Assembly (NCBI RefSeq): GCF_040220315.1
Contig: NZ_JAVJUY010000051.1
Location: 1-64,000 of the forward strand
Source: Fulvivirga sp040220315
Lineage (GTDB): Bacteria; Bacteroidota; Bacteroidia; Cytophagales; Cyclobacteriaceae
Length of the DNA: 64,000 nt
Reading direction: 5' to 3'
The notes below the pieces were generated by a model. That model was not told the DNA's origin. It worked only from the letters and a program-made list of their open reading frames with translations, and did not search any database. Shown in pieces: positions 1-9,214 of the stretch; position 1 is the first letter of the stretch, and the number at the start of each line of letters is the position of its first letter. The translations under genes and the position numbers were made by a program.

Positions 1-585
1 AAGCACTCTAACAGCTTCTTCATCGCATCCGGCACCAATACCTTTCACTGCCTGAACCTCAGTAAGTGACCCATCTTTATCAACAACAAATTGCACATAC
101 ACTTTACCTTCGATGCCCATGCGTCTCGCCTGAGCTGGATATTTTAATCTTTTAGACACGTACTCATAGAATGCCTGATATCCACCAGGAGGCATTGCTG
201 CATCTTCTACTATCGTGAATACTTCATCAGCTACCTCTTCTTCTGGTGCTTCTTCTACAATAATGTCTTCAATTACAGTTTCTTCAGTAATTTCCACGTC
301 AAGATCCACTTCGATTTCTTCTTCAATTTCTTCCTCATCAGGCACCTCTATAATTTCTGGTTGCTGAATTTTTGGTGGTGGGGGAGGTGGTTGCTCCGTT
401 GGTGGTATTTCTAATAGCTCTTCAAAGTCATCAGAAACCCGACCCAGGTCTACAAGACCACCATCGTCATAGTTTCTCCATTCGAAGGCTAAAACTACCA
501 GACACATTGTAACGAATAGGCCAACATTGAAGAAAAACCCTTGTTTGTTACTCAAGCTAGCACTTTCTGTCTTTTTAGCTTCCAT
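1..585 (-). CDS. tonB: energy transducer TonB, C-terminus cut by window edge
   Basis: TonB couples the inner-membrane proton gradient (through ExbB/ExbD) to outer-membrane TonB-dependent receptors. The 195 visible codons begin MEAKKTESAS. A short cytoplasmic tail is followed by one membrane segment at about residues 17-34, then a periplasmic linker with a run of six prolines (PPPPPP) and a long Glu/Asp-rich stretch (about residues 78-120). The start of the TonB C-terminal fold follows, with the family signature YPAQARRMGIEGKVYVQF. The gene runs off position 1, so about 30 C-terminal residues are missing. An acidic rather than Pro-Lys linker is common in Bacteroidota TonB proteins. A promoter-like TATATTTG lies about 40 bases upstream. 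No ExbB/ExbD gene is visible here. Confidence 0.9.
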   Translation of the reverse strand, partial: MEAKKTESASLSNKQGFFFNVGLFVTMCLVVLAFEWRNYDDGGLVDLGRVSDDFEELLEIPPTEQPPPPPPKIQQPEIIEVPDEEEIEEEIEVDLDVEITEETVIEDIIVEEAPEEEVADEVFTIVEDAAMPPGGYQAFYEYVSKRLKYPAQARRMGIEGKVYVQFVVDKDGSLTEVQAVKGIGAGCDEEAVRVL

Positions 586-610
586 TATTTATTTTATTAA
601 TTATTAAATT

Positions 611-621
611 CTACACTGTAG
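611..621. repeat. 11-base palindrome upstream of tonB
   Basis: CTACA-C-TGTAG is a perfect palindrome about a central C. It sits between the candidate -7 box and the tonB start codon, where a repressor could act on the transcript start or 5' leader. It is short and could occur by chance; no regulator is identified. Confidence 0.25.
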
Positions 622-625
622 TGTC

Positions 626-633
626 CAAATATA
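626..633 (-). promoter_or_regulatory. candidate -7 box for tonB
   Basis: On the minus strand this reads TATATTTG, a full match to the Bacteroidota sigma-A -7 consensus TAnnTTTG, about 40 bases before the tonB ATG. I could not find a convincing TTTG -33 element at the usual 18-20 base spacing, so the call rests on one box and its position. Confidence 0.4.
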
Positions 634-650
634 CAAAACTACTTAAAAAC

Positions 651-1010
651 TCATTGCCAGTTTTTCTTATAACTTATGTAAAAAACTGAAATTCCTAGTA
701 TACATCCCGCACAATTGGCTACTAAATCCATAAATTCCATTCCTCTATCAGGAATAAATTCTTGGGCAATTTCAATTCCGGCACCATACACAAGTGTTAT
801 TAGTAATCCGATAAGGATACTAAAAGTCACAGATTTTTTATCAAAATATATTCCTGAGATAAATAAATATGCTTGAATTGCAAAAATCCCTGCATGTCCC
901 AACTTGTCATAGCTAAATAAATCAACATCTGGCAAAGATTTGCCAGGTGTGAGCGTAAGCCCCAAGATGAGGCTTGCCCAAAGAATACTTGCAATGTAGT
1001 ACTTGTTCAA
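651..1010 (-). CDS. VanZ-family membrane protein
   Basis: A small polytopic protein of 119 residues with about four predicted membrane segments (roughly 5-22, 41-57, 61-77, 97-113). The VanZ fingerprint is visible: DKLGHAGIF after the first loop, and GIEIAQEFIPDRGMEFMD followed by an Asn and Gly in the last helix. The family is named after VanZ of the enterococcal teicoplanin cluster, but most members have no proven function, and nothing here suggests glycopeptide resistance. It follows gcvH with a 1-base gap, so the two are almost certainly cotranscribed. The gcvH-vanZ pair next to sprA is a recurrent Bacteroidota arrangement as I recall it. Confidence 0.85.
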   Translation of the reverse strand: MNKYYIASILWASLILGLTLTPGKSLPDVDLFSYDKLGHAGIFAIQAYLFISGIYFDKKSVTFSILIGLLITLVYGAGIEIAQEFIPDRGMEFMDLVANCAGCILGISVFYISYKKNWQ

Positions 1011-1011
1011 A

Positions 1012-1392
1012 TTAACCGCCCACTACGGATTTGTATCCTTCTGCATCTAAAAGACTATCTAACTCAGAAGTATCTGAAATTTTAATCTTCACCATCCATC
1101 CTTTTTCATAAGGATCTTCATTAACTATTTCGGGTGAATTTTCTAATTCGCTATTCACTTCTTCTACAGTACCACTCACTGGCATAAACAGGTCAGATAC
1201 AGTTTTTACAGCTTCAACAGTGCCAAAAACATCACTTTTTCCTAATTCTTCTCCTTCTGTTTCAATTTCTACATAAACGATGTCACCTAATTCGCCCTGG
1301 GCAAAATCAGTGACGCCAACGTAGGCATAATCACCATCCACTTTTACCCATTCGTGGTCTTCTGTATACTTTAATGTAGCAGGTATATTCAT
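1012..1392 (-). CDS. gcvH: glycine cleavage system H protein
   Basis: The lipoyl carrier protein of the glycine cleavage complex. It shuttles the aminomethyl group from the P-protein to the T-protein and on to the L-protein. The 126-residue length is standard. The lipoylated lysine is K63 in the motif GTVEAVKTVSDLFMPVSG, and the N-terminal HEWVKVDGD and VGVTDFAQGELGDIVYVE segments are typical. No gcvP, gcvT or lpd is nearby, so it is an unlinked subunit, as is common in Bacteroidota. It lies downstream of sprA with a 49-base gap that holds its own TATTTTTG box, which suggests partly independent transcription with vanZ. Confidence 0.97.
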   Translation of the reverse strand: MNIPATLKYTEDHEWVKVDGDYAYVGVTDFAQGELGDIVYVEIETEGEELGKSDVFGTVEAVKTVSDLFMPVSGTVEEVNSELENSPEIVNEDPYEKGWMVKIKISDTSELDSLLDAEGYKSVVGG

Positions 1393-1409
1393 AATAATAA
1401 TTTTAGTTT

Positions 1410-1417
1410 CAAAAATA
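1410..1417 (-). promoter_or_regulatory. candidate -7 box for gcvH-vanZ
   Basis: The minus strand reads TATTTTTG, matching TAnnTTTG, about 18 bases before the gcvH ATG. No good -33 TTTG is present at normal spacing. If used, the 5' leader would be only about 10 bases. Confidence 0.3.
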
Positions 1418-1441
1418 CACTCTTTTTCTATTTGTAGAAAT

Positions 1442-4400
1442 TTATTGAGCTAAACTAAACCGAACCTGGAAACCAACCCTGGTTGTAGCTCTTGGGAAGG
1501 CATTGGAAATCTTTGGCTCTGTGATGTTTCTTTCAAAATAGAATTGCAGATTTAACTTTTCATTTAATACATAGCTGATATTGGGTCGTACCTGAATGTT
1601 CAGATTACCATCTGTTAGAATATCGTTTTCATCTATTCTTCTTTGAATGGTTTTTGAATTTCGGATGGTAAAGTTAAACCTAAAAGTAAGGTCATTTTTA
1701 AGTGTAACTACTCTGCCTTGCGCCTTCCATGGCATTTTCATACCAGCCTTTGTAAAACCGAGTTCAAGTACAATATCATTACTTTTCTGTTCAGTAACCT
1801 GGGCATTACTAATGTTTAATGCTAGGTCGCGCTTAGTACGGTATTCTATTTTTCCGGTGAGCCTACTCTTAGTTCTGATGTTCACACCAATTAATGGGGC
1901 AAACTGCTCACTAATCATTACCTGACTAATTACATAAACCGGAACAAGCTCTCCATTCCGAACTTCTGCAAATCTGCTATTATTATAACTTTCCACATCA
2001 TTGCCTAATTCAAGGTTGTTATTGTATTCCAGGGAATTAGAATAATTAACTACATTATAATTGGATTGATATGAATGATTTAAGGTGATGGACTGAAATT
2101 TTTCTTGAATGGCAGGTATTTTATTTAATCCGGTATAATCAATACGCCAGTTAGGAATTGGGTTTTTAGGGAAAGGACTTAGACTTACATCACCTGCTCC
2201 TTTTCCAGTATAAGCAGCAATAAAGGCGGGGATTAATACATCTTGTGCATTCGTATCATATCGCACCCCTGTTTTTTGTTCGAACCGATCGATAATCTCC
2301 AGCCTATTATTTTCAAAGTCCTGGAAAACAGGCGAACTGTTATCTGAATTATCTCTTGTAAAAGCTGTGCCAATAGTTAAGAATGATACTGCATAACTTC
2401 CTGATCTACTGGGGCTTAAGCTCTCAAAAACAGGTTCTAATGATTGATCTTCCTGAGTATTGCGATAGATTTCTTCATATGAAGCACTTGTTAACTTCTT
2501 GGCATTTAGCTGAATATTAATACTTGGCGAAATACTCACATCAGCCCGTATATTTATATCTACAGATTTTGATTGGGTAAATGGGGCTGTGAGGTTAGGA
2601 TTTGATGTAATAAAGCCACCTTCAGCAAGTTTATATCGTATTGACGATTTTTGTGATCCCAGTAAGAATGGCACTCCAGGTTGATTAAAACTACTGTCAA
2701 GCCCGAATAAATAGGCTCTTTTCGTAAATCCAGGAACAATGGTACCCTCTCTTAAGGCAACTGTAGCATTGATTGACCTTACCGACATAAGAAGTCTCAA
2801 GAAGCTATTTATTCCCTTATTTCCTTCAGGGGCTTCATCCTGGGCTTTTGGATTATTACTCAAAGAGCTTCGTCTTCTGGATGTTGGAGGTGAGTTGATA
2901 TTTTTAAGGTAATTAATTTTGTTATAAAGCTTTACCAAGTCTAGTTTACCGGTGATGGAGTTATCACGGCTGTTTTGAATCGTATTTCCATAATCGAGAG
3001 AATCTCTTTGACCCTGATCGGCATAAAACGGTCCTGCCCTCCAGGAATATGAAGCGCCATAGCGATATTCAGCGCTTACCCAATCGGTTGCAGGTAGTTT
3101 ATCAAGTGGCAATTTGTAATTGGCACTCAGGGTCTGATCGAAATTTTTCATTCGGCCAAAGTTTTCGAGGTTGGTGCGTATGGAGTCTTTTTCTTCTTTT
3201 GTATTGATTTCGCCTTCAGGTTCGTCAATGATGGCGTTAGCTCGTGCATTGTAATCAACAGTAAGATTTCTTGTAAAGCTCCAGCCGGCATTATAGGTTC
3301 TATCCAGCGTGAAAAATTTTTGAAAGTTCTCAGTATCACTATTGCCTTCATTATTTCTAAAAACAGTTTGAATGATTTCCCTTCGTAAATCAGCCCTAAA
3401 ACCTAGTTTCGTTGGAACAGGGTTAAAATTGAAGTCTTTAATTGGCTTCAAATACTTTTTATCCAATGCGGTAGAATTACTAAATGGTTCAAAAGGCTCA
3501 ACATTTGGGCTGAAGTTCCATGCGATTGTAGCATCATAATTTCGTTTTGTATATCGCTGAAGATTAAAATTGGTACGTTCGGTTTCGCTGTAGCCATACG
3601 TGAATGCGAAGTTTTCAATATCCCAAATATGGTTTTTGGGGTTTTCTTTGGTCTTTACTTTTTTAACATTGGTGAAATTAATACTGCGCCTTGTAGTAAT
3701 GTCCTGAACAGTTTTTTTATACTCCTCCCGTTCTTCTTCGGTTTCAAATGAAAGCAAAGCCGCATCTAGTCGTATATCTGGGTTGGCCGGATCGAACCTC
3801 GGTGTTTGTGTCGTTTTCTCATAACTTACATACATAGGAATTTGTAAGCCGAGTTGTTCCGGTAAAAGTTTATCTACATTCACATTGGCGGAAACATCGT
3901 AGGCCGTTGTTTCCTCCCGGGTTCTTTCTGCAATTCTTGATTGTATACCCCCGAAGCCAAATGTGGTATGTTGTAGCGTTGCAGTAACATTGGCAAAGTC
4001 GGCCAGTTTGGTATTTAGGGTGGCATTGGCAGCCCAACCTTTAGTTCGATCGAAATCAGAAACACGAAGTTCATTAGCCCAAATACAGGCCGAATGTGGC
4101 CTTCCATCTGGTGTGGCGGGGTTTCGAATACCTATTGAAAGCCATTTGGCGGAGCTTAAATCAGGATTACCTCTTAATCTAATTTGATTGTTCCCAACAA
4201 CTTTGGGCCCTTCAAGAGGGAAAAGGGCTCTTTTTGAAATATTTAACCGATCTCTTTCTGATTTTAGTGCATAGAGCTGATCCAATGCTATGTCAATTTC
4301 ATTTTCCTTTGGCCATATTTCATTCGGGTCGAAAGAACCTTGAGGTGTAATTTTAAGAGGCACTTCTATTTCATAGTAGTTAGAGTCTACATCATCACCT

Positions 4401-7400
4401 AACCTTAAAAATGCTGTAAGTTCATTATCACTAGCTTCGCTATCTGCGTGCAAGAACATCTTAATTCGGCCATAATTGATTAAGTCTAATTGAACCTGCT
4501 TTGTAACGGCCCTCGCATCGCCATCTTTTAGGTCATCCACACAAACCTGTAACGATTGCTCATTGAGCCTGATATTTAATGTAGACGTATTGTCCTGATC
4601 ACGGTCAAAGCCTGGTGGGAGTACATAAGGCGATTGAGTTGATGTACCGCCTCCGTTTTCTTCTATGTTAACAACTGAAACAGTAAAATTATCAATATCA
4701 TCACTGTCGTTTATAATGTCTAAATTTGCTTCCTCCAGGGTGTTGAGGTAACGTCTCCATCTGCTTGAAACAAAACGGAAATTCACCATTCTAAGCACTA
4801 CAGGCTCTTCAAAATTGGTTAGGTAGGTTCGAAGATACCTGATCGATTTAAATCCATTGATGTTTCCAACGCTTCGATCAAATTGTCTGATAGGAATTCG
4901 AAATAAGTACCATGTTACATTATCTCCTGTTTCAGTTTCTGTTATTTGATCAACAATGTATTCATTTAACTCAATACCGCCATCAGAAGCTGGTCTTATT
5001 GGCACTCTGTATTCATAGTACTCTTCTAACTCACTTAGAGTATTATCTGCATTTAGATCTTCATTATCCGGGATAGTTGTTCCAGAAGGGGTAAATGATG
5101 TGTTACCTGTAACAACTGGCGAATTATTTTCCATGCCATTGAAATTTTTATATCGTTCTAGTAATGTGGCATCCCTGGCATCTAATTCACCGCCAAGAAA
5201 ATAACTAAAATTATCCGCTGAAGGGTCTTGCTCAACAATTACCCGGGCACCACCAGGCACTGCATTTACAAAGTCTGAAAAAATCTGATTTTCTTCGTTA
5301 GAATTAGCTCCGTCTAAACCAACATCTTGATTGGCTCGGGATGCTTCTGAATTATCGAATGCATTGGTGAGAAAAGGCTGAGTAGTTACATAACCCCATT
5401 CTGGATCAAGGACAACATCACCACCAGATTTATCACCATTAGGAGGTAGCCCGTTTTCAAATGCATGTCTTCCATCAGGAATAACATCTTCCGAGATACT
5501 TCCCAGGTTGAAGAACAAATCTCCACCGGTGGTATTGGATGAAGGATTTGGCCTACCATCATCAATCACTCCGCGAGGTCCCTGAATGAAGGGATCCATC
5601 AACCAAAACTCGATATACTCTACGTTGGCACGATCAAAATCAACTTCGGAACGTATAGCATTGGTAATTCCACCCCAACTTCTACGAGGGTCAAAATTGA
5701 GGTTACCCTGATTATCAAGGTTGGGGTTATAGTTATACTGACCCCTTTCATTTGGGTAAAATGCCAGATCAAATACCTGTTGAAAGTTGATGATATTTAG
5801 ATCTCTGTTGGAAAAAATTTCCTGTTGTTCAACTGCCCTAACATAGTGATTTTCAAGCTCTTCGTCAGAAATCCCATCAGGTCTTCTGCTATCACTTCTA
5901 TAGAAAAGGTTATCGATATTATACCATGCTAATTTGGCCCTAAAATCGTTTTCAGGTCTTGTACTAGTCCCAAAGAATCTACGTTCTGGGGTTTGAGGAT
6001 AAGCTGCCAATCTCCAGCTATTAGGGTTGCTTAAGGAGAATGGTGTGGCTGAGTTTTCAAAATCATCGATATATGAAGTGCCTTCGCCATCCACAATATT
6101 GGATGTGCCAGGAATCAACTGAGCAAATTCAGCACTGAAGGAAACTGAAGATGGTTCCTTTGTTGAGATCAATGGTAGCTTATCAAGCATTTTTGTTAAA
6201 AACCTTGAGTCTTTCCTGATGTTTACATCAAAGCCATATTTAGTATTTCGAATCGGTTCATTACCTACACTATTCCTTGAAATTAATGGTCGTTCGTTCA
6301 GATGAAGAAGCGTTGCTCCAAAGTTCACATCATCGTTAAGTTTGTAGTCGAAACGAGTACCTAAAAGGGTGCGCGACTGAAAATTGAAAAGATCTGCCTT
6401 TTCATAAGAGATAGAAAGTGTTTTCCCTGATAATAATACCCCTTCATTGATAATATTTACTTTGCCAAATGTATAATCAACTGTGTAGTCTACACCCTCC
6501 TGTAAGGGAGAGCCACCAGCAAAAACCCTAACTGAACCCTCTGCAATGTTAAAACCTGGAATAACAATTTCATTGGAAGAACCAGATTGGAAAGAGCCTG
6601 TGATTACGTATTTGTTCTTATTAGAGACTAACTCCGCATCTATCTTGGTTTGGTTGTAAAGCTCCTCATACACAAACTTTTCTTTGAATTGGTCTTCTGT
6701 ATCTAAAAAGGCATTGTCGAGAGGTGTGTTAAAGGGCTCAAGAAAAGGAAAAATAATCAGACCATTTTCAGTACTGATGGTAATGTCTTCCACAAAATCA
6801 AAATTACCATCTGGTTGAGGGTCATTATTAGGGTTCAACCTGTCAAGGCCCAGCAGCCTGATCAACGGTATTGTACTCGCAACTGCTCCAAACTGTAACT
6901 GGGGGTTGTCAATACCAGATAAATCATCCCGATAAATTACTCGAAGCTCAAACCCATCCTGGCTTACATTGGTGGCATTTAATGAGTAGATATTTTTCAT
7001 CATTAATTCCCAAGTTGGAATTCGATTACCCTCTGTATCATCAATGCTTATTTTTCGTGGACGAAGTAATTTTAGGAAAATAACCTCATCGTCCTTGAGA
7101 TTTGAGTTATTATCAGATAGCTCGCCTACTTGATACGCTCTTCCTTGATAGGAATATTCATAAGCTACCGCTAATGCTTCATCATTTTGCAGTTTTCTAA
7201 ATAGTGAAATATAACCTAATTTTTTGTTTATGGAGAATTCATTAGGGTCTAATTTTCTTGCAGTGGTAATAAGTTCGAAATCTGTTCCGTTGGCAAATCC
7301 ATCACCTGTAAGTTGATCAGTAATACTTGAAGCTTCTCTATTTGTTAAATAGTTAAATATATTATTAGCTTCATTTCTAGTTGGATTACCATTAACTATA

Positions 7401-8608
7401 GCTTCGGGTTGGACAAGGATGTCATTATAAATATTGCGTTGCCGCGATTCTCCCATGTCCATCATTCCAAGAATGTTTCTAGTAGTTTGCGTATCGTTGT
7501 TTCTATTCACCACATATACTTCAACCCTGGTAATATTCACACCTGAATTAATATTTGGTATTGAACTCAACCAACTCTCGTAGTTTTCCCTAAAGAATTG
7601 CGATAGGAAGAAATGCCGGTTTTCATCGTAATTTGAAGCTTGAAGCTCAAACTGGCGCCCTTGAACTCCACCACCATCGATGGTTATTGTTTCTGACTTA
7701 CCGCGTTGCGTTGAAGCAACTGTTGTAACATACAAGTCGCCAAATTGCAGTTGTGCTTTAACACCAAATAGGTTTTGAGCCCCGGTTATTAGACTGTTAT
7801 TAAGAGGTAGACTTACATTACCTATCTCTAGCTTTTGAAGCATATCTTCTTCATAACCGGTATATTCTACTTTCAGGTTATTCTCAAAATCAAAGGAGTT
7901 ATTGTTATCAAAATTGGCCGTTACTTGTAGTTTCTCGCCAATCTTACCCACAATATTCATGCTTATCTGCTGATCGAACTCAAACCCGCCATTACGCTGC
8001 TGCCTGATTGGGATACTGGGGTTGTTAATTCTCTGCCATCTTCCACCAAAATCGAGCGTAACAAAACCTCGTGGAATGATTTCAACATACGTACCTCCAA
8101 ATATTCTGTCGAATATTGGACTTATATATATGGGTGGTATTAAATTTCTGCCGCTTACCGCACTTTCACCATCGAGACCAGATGACCGGTTTTTCCAATA
8201 GTCCTTTAGCTGATTCCGTTCCTGGTACTGTTTGAACTCCGTAAATGACATAGATGAAGTCGGGCGATAATTCAGGTCACCAATTTTTTCGTAGATGGTG
8301 TAATTCATACCGGTATCAATTTCAACATCTAGTTGAAGGCTCGAAGGGTCATCGAGCAGCAATGGTGAATTGCTAGGTCTACTACTAAAGGGGTCACCAA
8401 AGCGGTCTTTTGGGCGATAAGTTGGCCTGCGAGATGGTGAATAGGGTACATTTGATACACTATCTTTTTTAGTTGAATCAGCCTGTATAGTTTGAAAAAC
8501 ACGTTTGGTTTTTGAAACTGCATTAATGGGATATGCGCATAGAATCACGAGTGTTATAAAAACACCCACGCACGTGTTTACCAATGTGTTGAAAATCCCA
8601 AAAATCAA
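1442..8608 (-). CDS. sprA: SprA, outer-membrane translocon of type IX secretion / gliding motility
   Basis: SprA (Sov in Porphyromonas) is the single-chain, roughly 36-strand outer-membrane barrel through which T9SS cargo leaves the cell; in Flavobacterium it also delivers gliding adhesins. At 2388 residues it has the usual family length. A hydrophobic N-terminal signal segment (about residues 7-30) is followed by a plug/periplasmic region and long runs of alternating barrel strands, ending in aromatic-rich strands (VGFQVRFSLAQ at the very C-terminus) as expected of an outer-membrane barrel. Internal phrases such as FVTLDFGGRWQRINNPSIP and YIDDFENSATPFSLSNP are typical of the family. The frame begins with TTG 12 bases after ruvA; no nearby ATG would keep the signal peptide. 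No other T9SS core gene is in the window, but a cargo protein is (22967-24103). Confidence 0.96.
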   Translation of the reverse strand: MIFGIFNTLVNTCVGVFITLVILCAYPINAVSKTKRVFQTIQADSTKKDSVSNVPYSPSRRPTYRPKDRFGDPFSSRPSNSPLLLDDPSSLQLDVEIDTGMNYTIYEKIGDLNYRPTSSMSFTEFKQYQERNQLKDYWKNRSSGLDGESAVSGRNLIPPIYISPIFDRIFGGTYVEIIPRGFVTLDFGGRWQRINNPSIPIRQQRNGGFEFDQQISMNIVGKIGEKLQVTANFDNNNSFDFENNLKVEYTGYEEDMLQKLEIGNVSLPLNNSLITGAQNLFGVKAQLQFGDLYVTTVASTQRGKSETITIDGGGVQGRQFELQASNYDENRHFFLSQFFRENYESWLSSIPNINSGVNITRVEVYVVNRNNDTQTTRNILGMMDMGESRQRNIYNDILVQPEAIVNGNPTRNEANNIFNYLTNREASSITDQLTGDGFANGTDFELITTARKLDPNEFSINKKLGYISLFRKLQNDEALAVAYEYSYQGRAYQVGELSDNNSNLKDDEVIFLKLLRPRKISIDDTEGNRIPTWELMMKNIYSLNATNVSQDGFELRVIYRDDLSGIDNPQLQFGAVASTIPLIRLLGLDRLNPNNDPQPDGNFDFVEDITISTENGLIIFPFLEPFNTPLDNAFLDTEDQFKEKFVYEELYNQTKIDAELVSNKNKYVITGSFQSGSSNEIVIPGFNIAEGSVRVFAGGSPLQEGVDYTVDYTFGKVNIINEGVLLSGKTLSISYEKADLFNFQSRTLLGTRFDYKLNDDVNFGATLLHLNERPLISRNSVGNEPIRNTKYGFDVNIRKDSRFLTKMLDKLPLISTKEPSSVSFSAEFAQLIPGTSNIVDGEGTSYIDDFENSATPFSLSNPNSWRLAAYPQTPERRFFGTSTRPENDFRAKLAWYNIDNLFYRSDSRRPDGISDEELENHYVRAVEQQEIFSNRDLNIINFQQVFDLAFYPNERGQYNYNPNLDNQGNLNFDPRRSWGGITNAIRSEVDFDRANVEYIEFWLMDPFIQGPRGVIDDGRPNPSSNTTGGDLFFNLGSISEDVIPDGRHAFENGLPPNGDKSGGDVVLDPEWGYVTTQPFLTNAFDNSEASRANQDVGLDGANSNEENQIFSDFVNAVPGGARVIVEQDPSADNFSYFLGGELDARDATLLERYKNFNGMENNSPVVTGNTSFTPSGTTIPDNEDLNADNTLSELEEYYEYRVPIRPASDGGIELNEYIVDQITETETGDNVTWYLFRIPIRQFDRSVGNINGFKSIRYLRTYLTNFEEPVVLRMVNFRFVSSRWRRYLNTLEEANLDIINDSDDIDNFTVSVVNIEENGGGTSTQSPYVLPPGFDRDQDNTSTLNIRLNEQSLQVCVDDLKDGDARAVTKQVQLDLINYGRIKMFLHADSEASDNELTAFLRLGDDVDSNYYEIEVPLKITPQGSFDPNEIWPKENEIDIALDQLYALKSERDRLNISKRALFPLEGPKVVGNNQIRLRGNPDLSSAKWLSIGIRNPATPDGRPHSACIWANELRVSDFDRTKGWAANATLNTKLADFANVTATLQHTTFGFGGIQSRIAERTREETTAYDVSANVNVDKLLPEQLGLQIPMYVSYEKTTQTPRFDPANPDIRLDAALLSFETEEEREEYKKTVQDITTRRSINFTNVKKVKTKENPKNHIWDIENFAFTYGYSETERTNFNLQRYTKRNYDATIAWNFSPNVEPFEPFSNSTALDKKYLKPIKDFNFNPVPTKLGFRADLRREIIQTVFRNNEGNSDTENFQKFFTLDRTYNAGWSFTRNLTVDYNARANAIIDEPEGEINTKEEKDSIRTNLENFGRMKNFDQTLSANYKLPLDKLPATDWVSAEYRYGASYSWRAGPFYADQGQRDSLDYGNTIQNSRDNSITGKLDLVKLYNKINYLKNINSPPTSRRRSSLSNNPKAQDEAPEGNKGINSFLRLLMSVRSINATVALREGTIVPGFTKRAYLFGLDSSFNQPGVPFLLGSQKSSIRYKLAEGGFITSNPNLTAPFTQSKSVDINIRADVSISPSINIQLNAKKLTSASYEEIYRNTQEDQSLEPVFESLSPSRSGSYAVSFLTIGTAFTRDNSDNSSPVFQDFENNRLEIIDRFEQKTGVRYDTNAQDVLIPAFIAAYTGKGAGDVSLSPFPKNPIPNWRIDYTGLNKIPAIQEKFQSITLNHSYQSNYNVVNYSNSLEYNNNLELGNDVESYNNSRFAEVRNGELVPVYVISQVMISEQFAPLIGVNIRTKSRLTGKIEYRTKRDLALNISNAQVTEQKSNDIVLELGFTKAGMKMPWKAQGRVVTLKNDLTFRFNFTIRNSKTIQRRIDENDILTDGNLNIQVRPNISYVLNEKLNLQFYFERNITEPKISNAFPRATTRVGFQVRFSLAQ

Positions 8609-8620
8609 AACTTAAATATC

Positions 8621-9214
8621 TCAGGCGTTTTTTAATGAGAGCTTGATTAATTCCTCCAAAGTAATCGTATTTCCCGAATTTTTAAGGATGCTATCAATAC
8701 TTTTTTCGGCTGCATTTTTATTTATTCCTAGCGTCATTAAGGCAGATAACGCCTCTTTCTTCAATGTATTGTGGCCTCCTGAAGTTATCTTTTCACCCTC
8801 TTCGTAAAGTCCTTCTTTCTTCAGTTTATCTTTTAGTTCCAGAATAATTCTTTGTGCAGTTTTACCACCTACTCCTTTTACACTTTGAATGGTTTTTACA
8901 TCTTCCTCTACAATGGCTTGTTTTAATTCTCCGGCAGACAATGACGATTGAATCATTAAAGCAGTATTGGGACCAACGCCTGAAATAGAAAGTAAACTAA
9001 GAAACATTCTTTTTTCTGATTCGTCACTAAACCCAAAAAGCGTATGACTGTCTTCTTTAACATGTAGATAGGTATGAATAAAAATATCCTCTTTATCTTT
9101 TACGGAAGAAAATGTATTTAATGAGATGTGTACCTGGTAACCTATGCCATTTACATCAATTATTAAATGTGTGGGCTCTTTTAAAGCTAGTTTACCTTTC
9201 AGGTATGCTATCAT
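8621..9214 (-). CDS. ruvA: Holliday junction branch migration protein RuvA
   Basis: RuvA binds four-way DNA junctions as a tetramer and loads the RuvB helicase in recombinational repair. At 197 residues it is full length. The N-terminal OB fold begins MIAYLKGKL; helix-hairpin-helix motifs are visible in LSISGVGPNTALMIQSSL and IQSVKGVGGKTAQRIILELK (about residues 72-130); the C-terminal RuvB-binding helical domain ends the chain. Its ATG overlaps the maeB stop (ATGA), so the two are translationally coupled, and sprA follows after 12 bases. No ruvB or ruvC is in the window. Confidence 0.97.
   Translation of the reverse strand: MIAYLKGKLALKEPTHLIIDVNGIGYQVHISLNTFSSVKDKEDIFIHTYLHVKEDSHTLFGFSDESEKRMFLSLLSISGVGPNTALMIQSSLSAGELKQAIVEEDVKTIQSVKGVGGKTAQRIILELKDKLKKEGLYEEGEKITSGGHNTLKKEALSALMTLGINKNAAEKSIDSILKNSGNTITLEELIKLSLKNA

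Noticed and set aside
651..1010. VanZ protein as a teicoplanin-resistance gene
   Set aside because: VanZ-family proteins are widespread without vancomycin operons, and no van gene is present; the context is gcvH and sprA.
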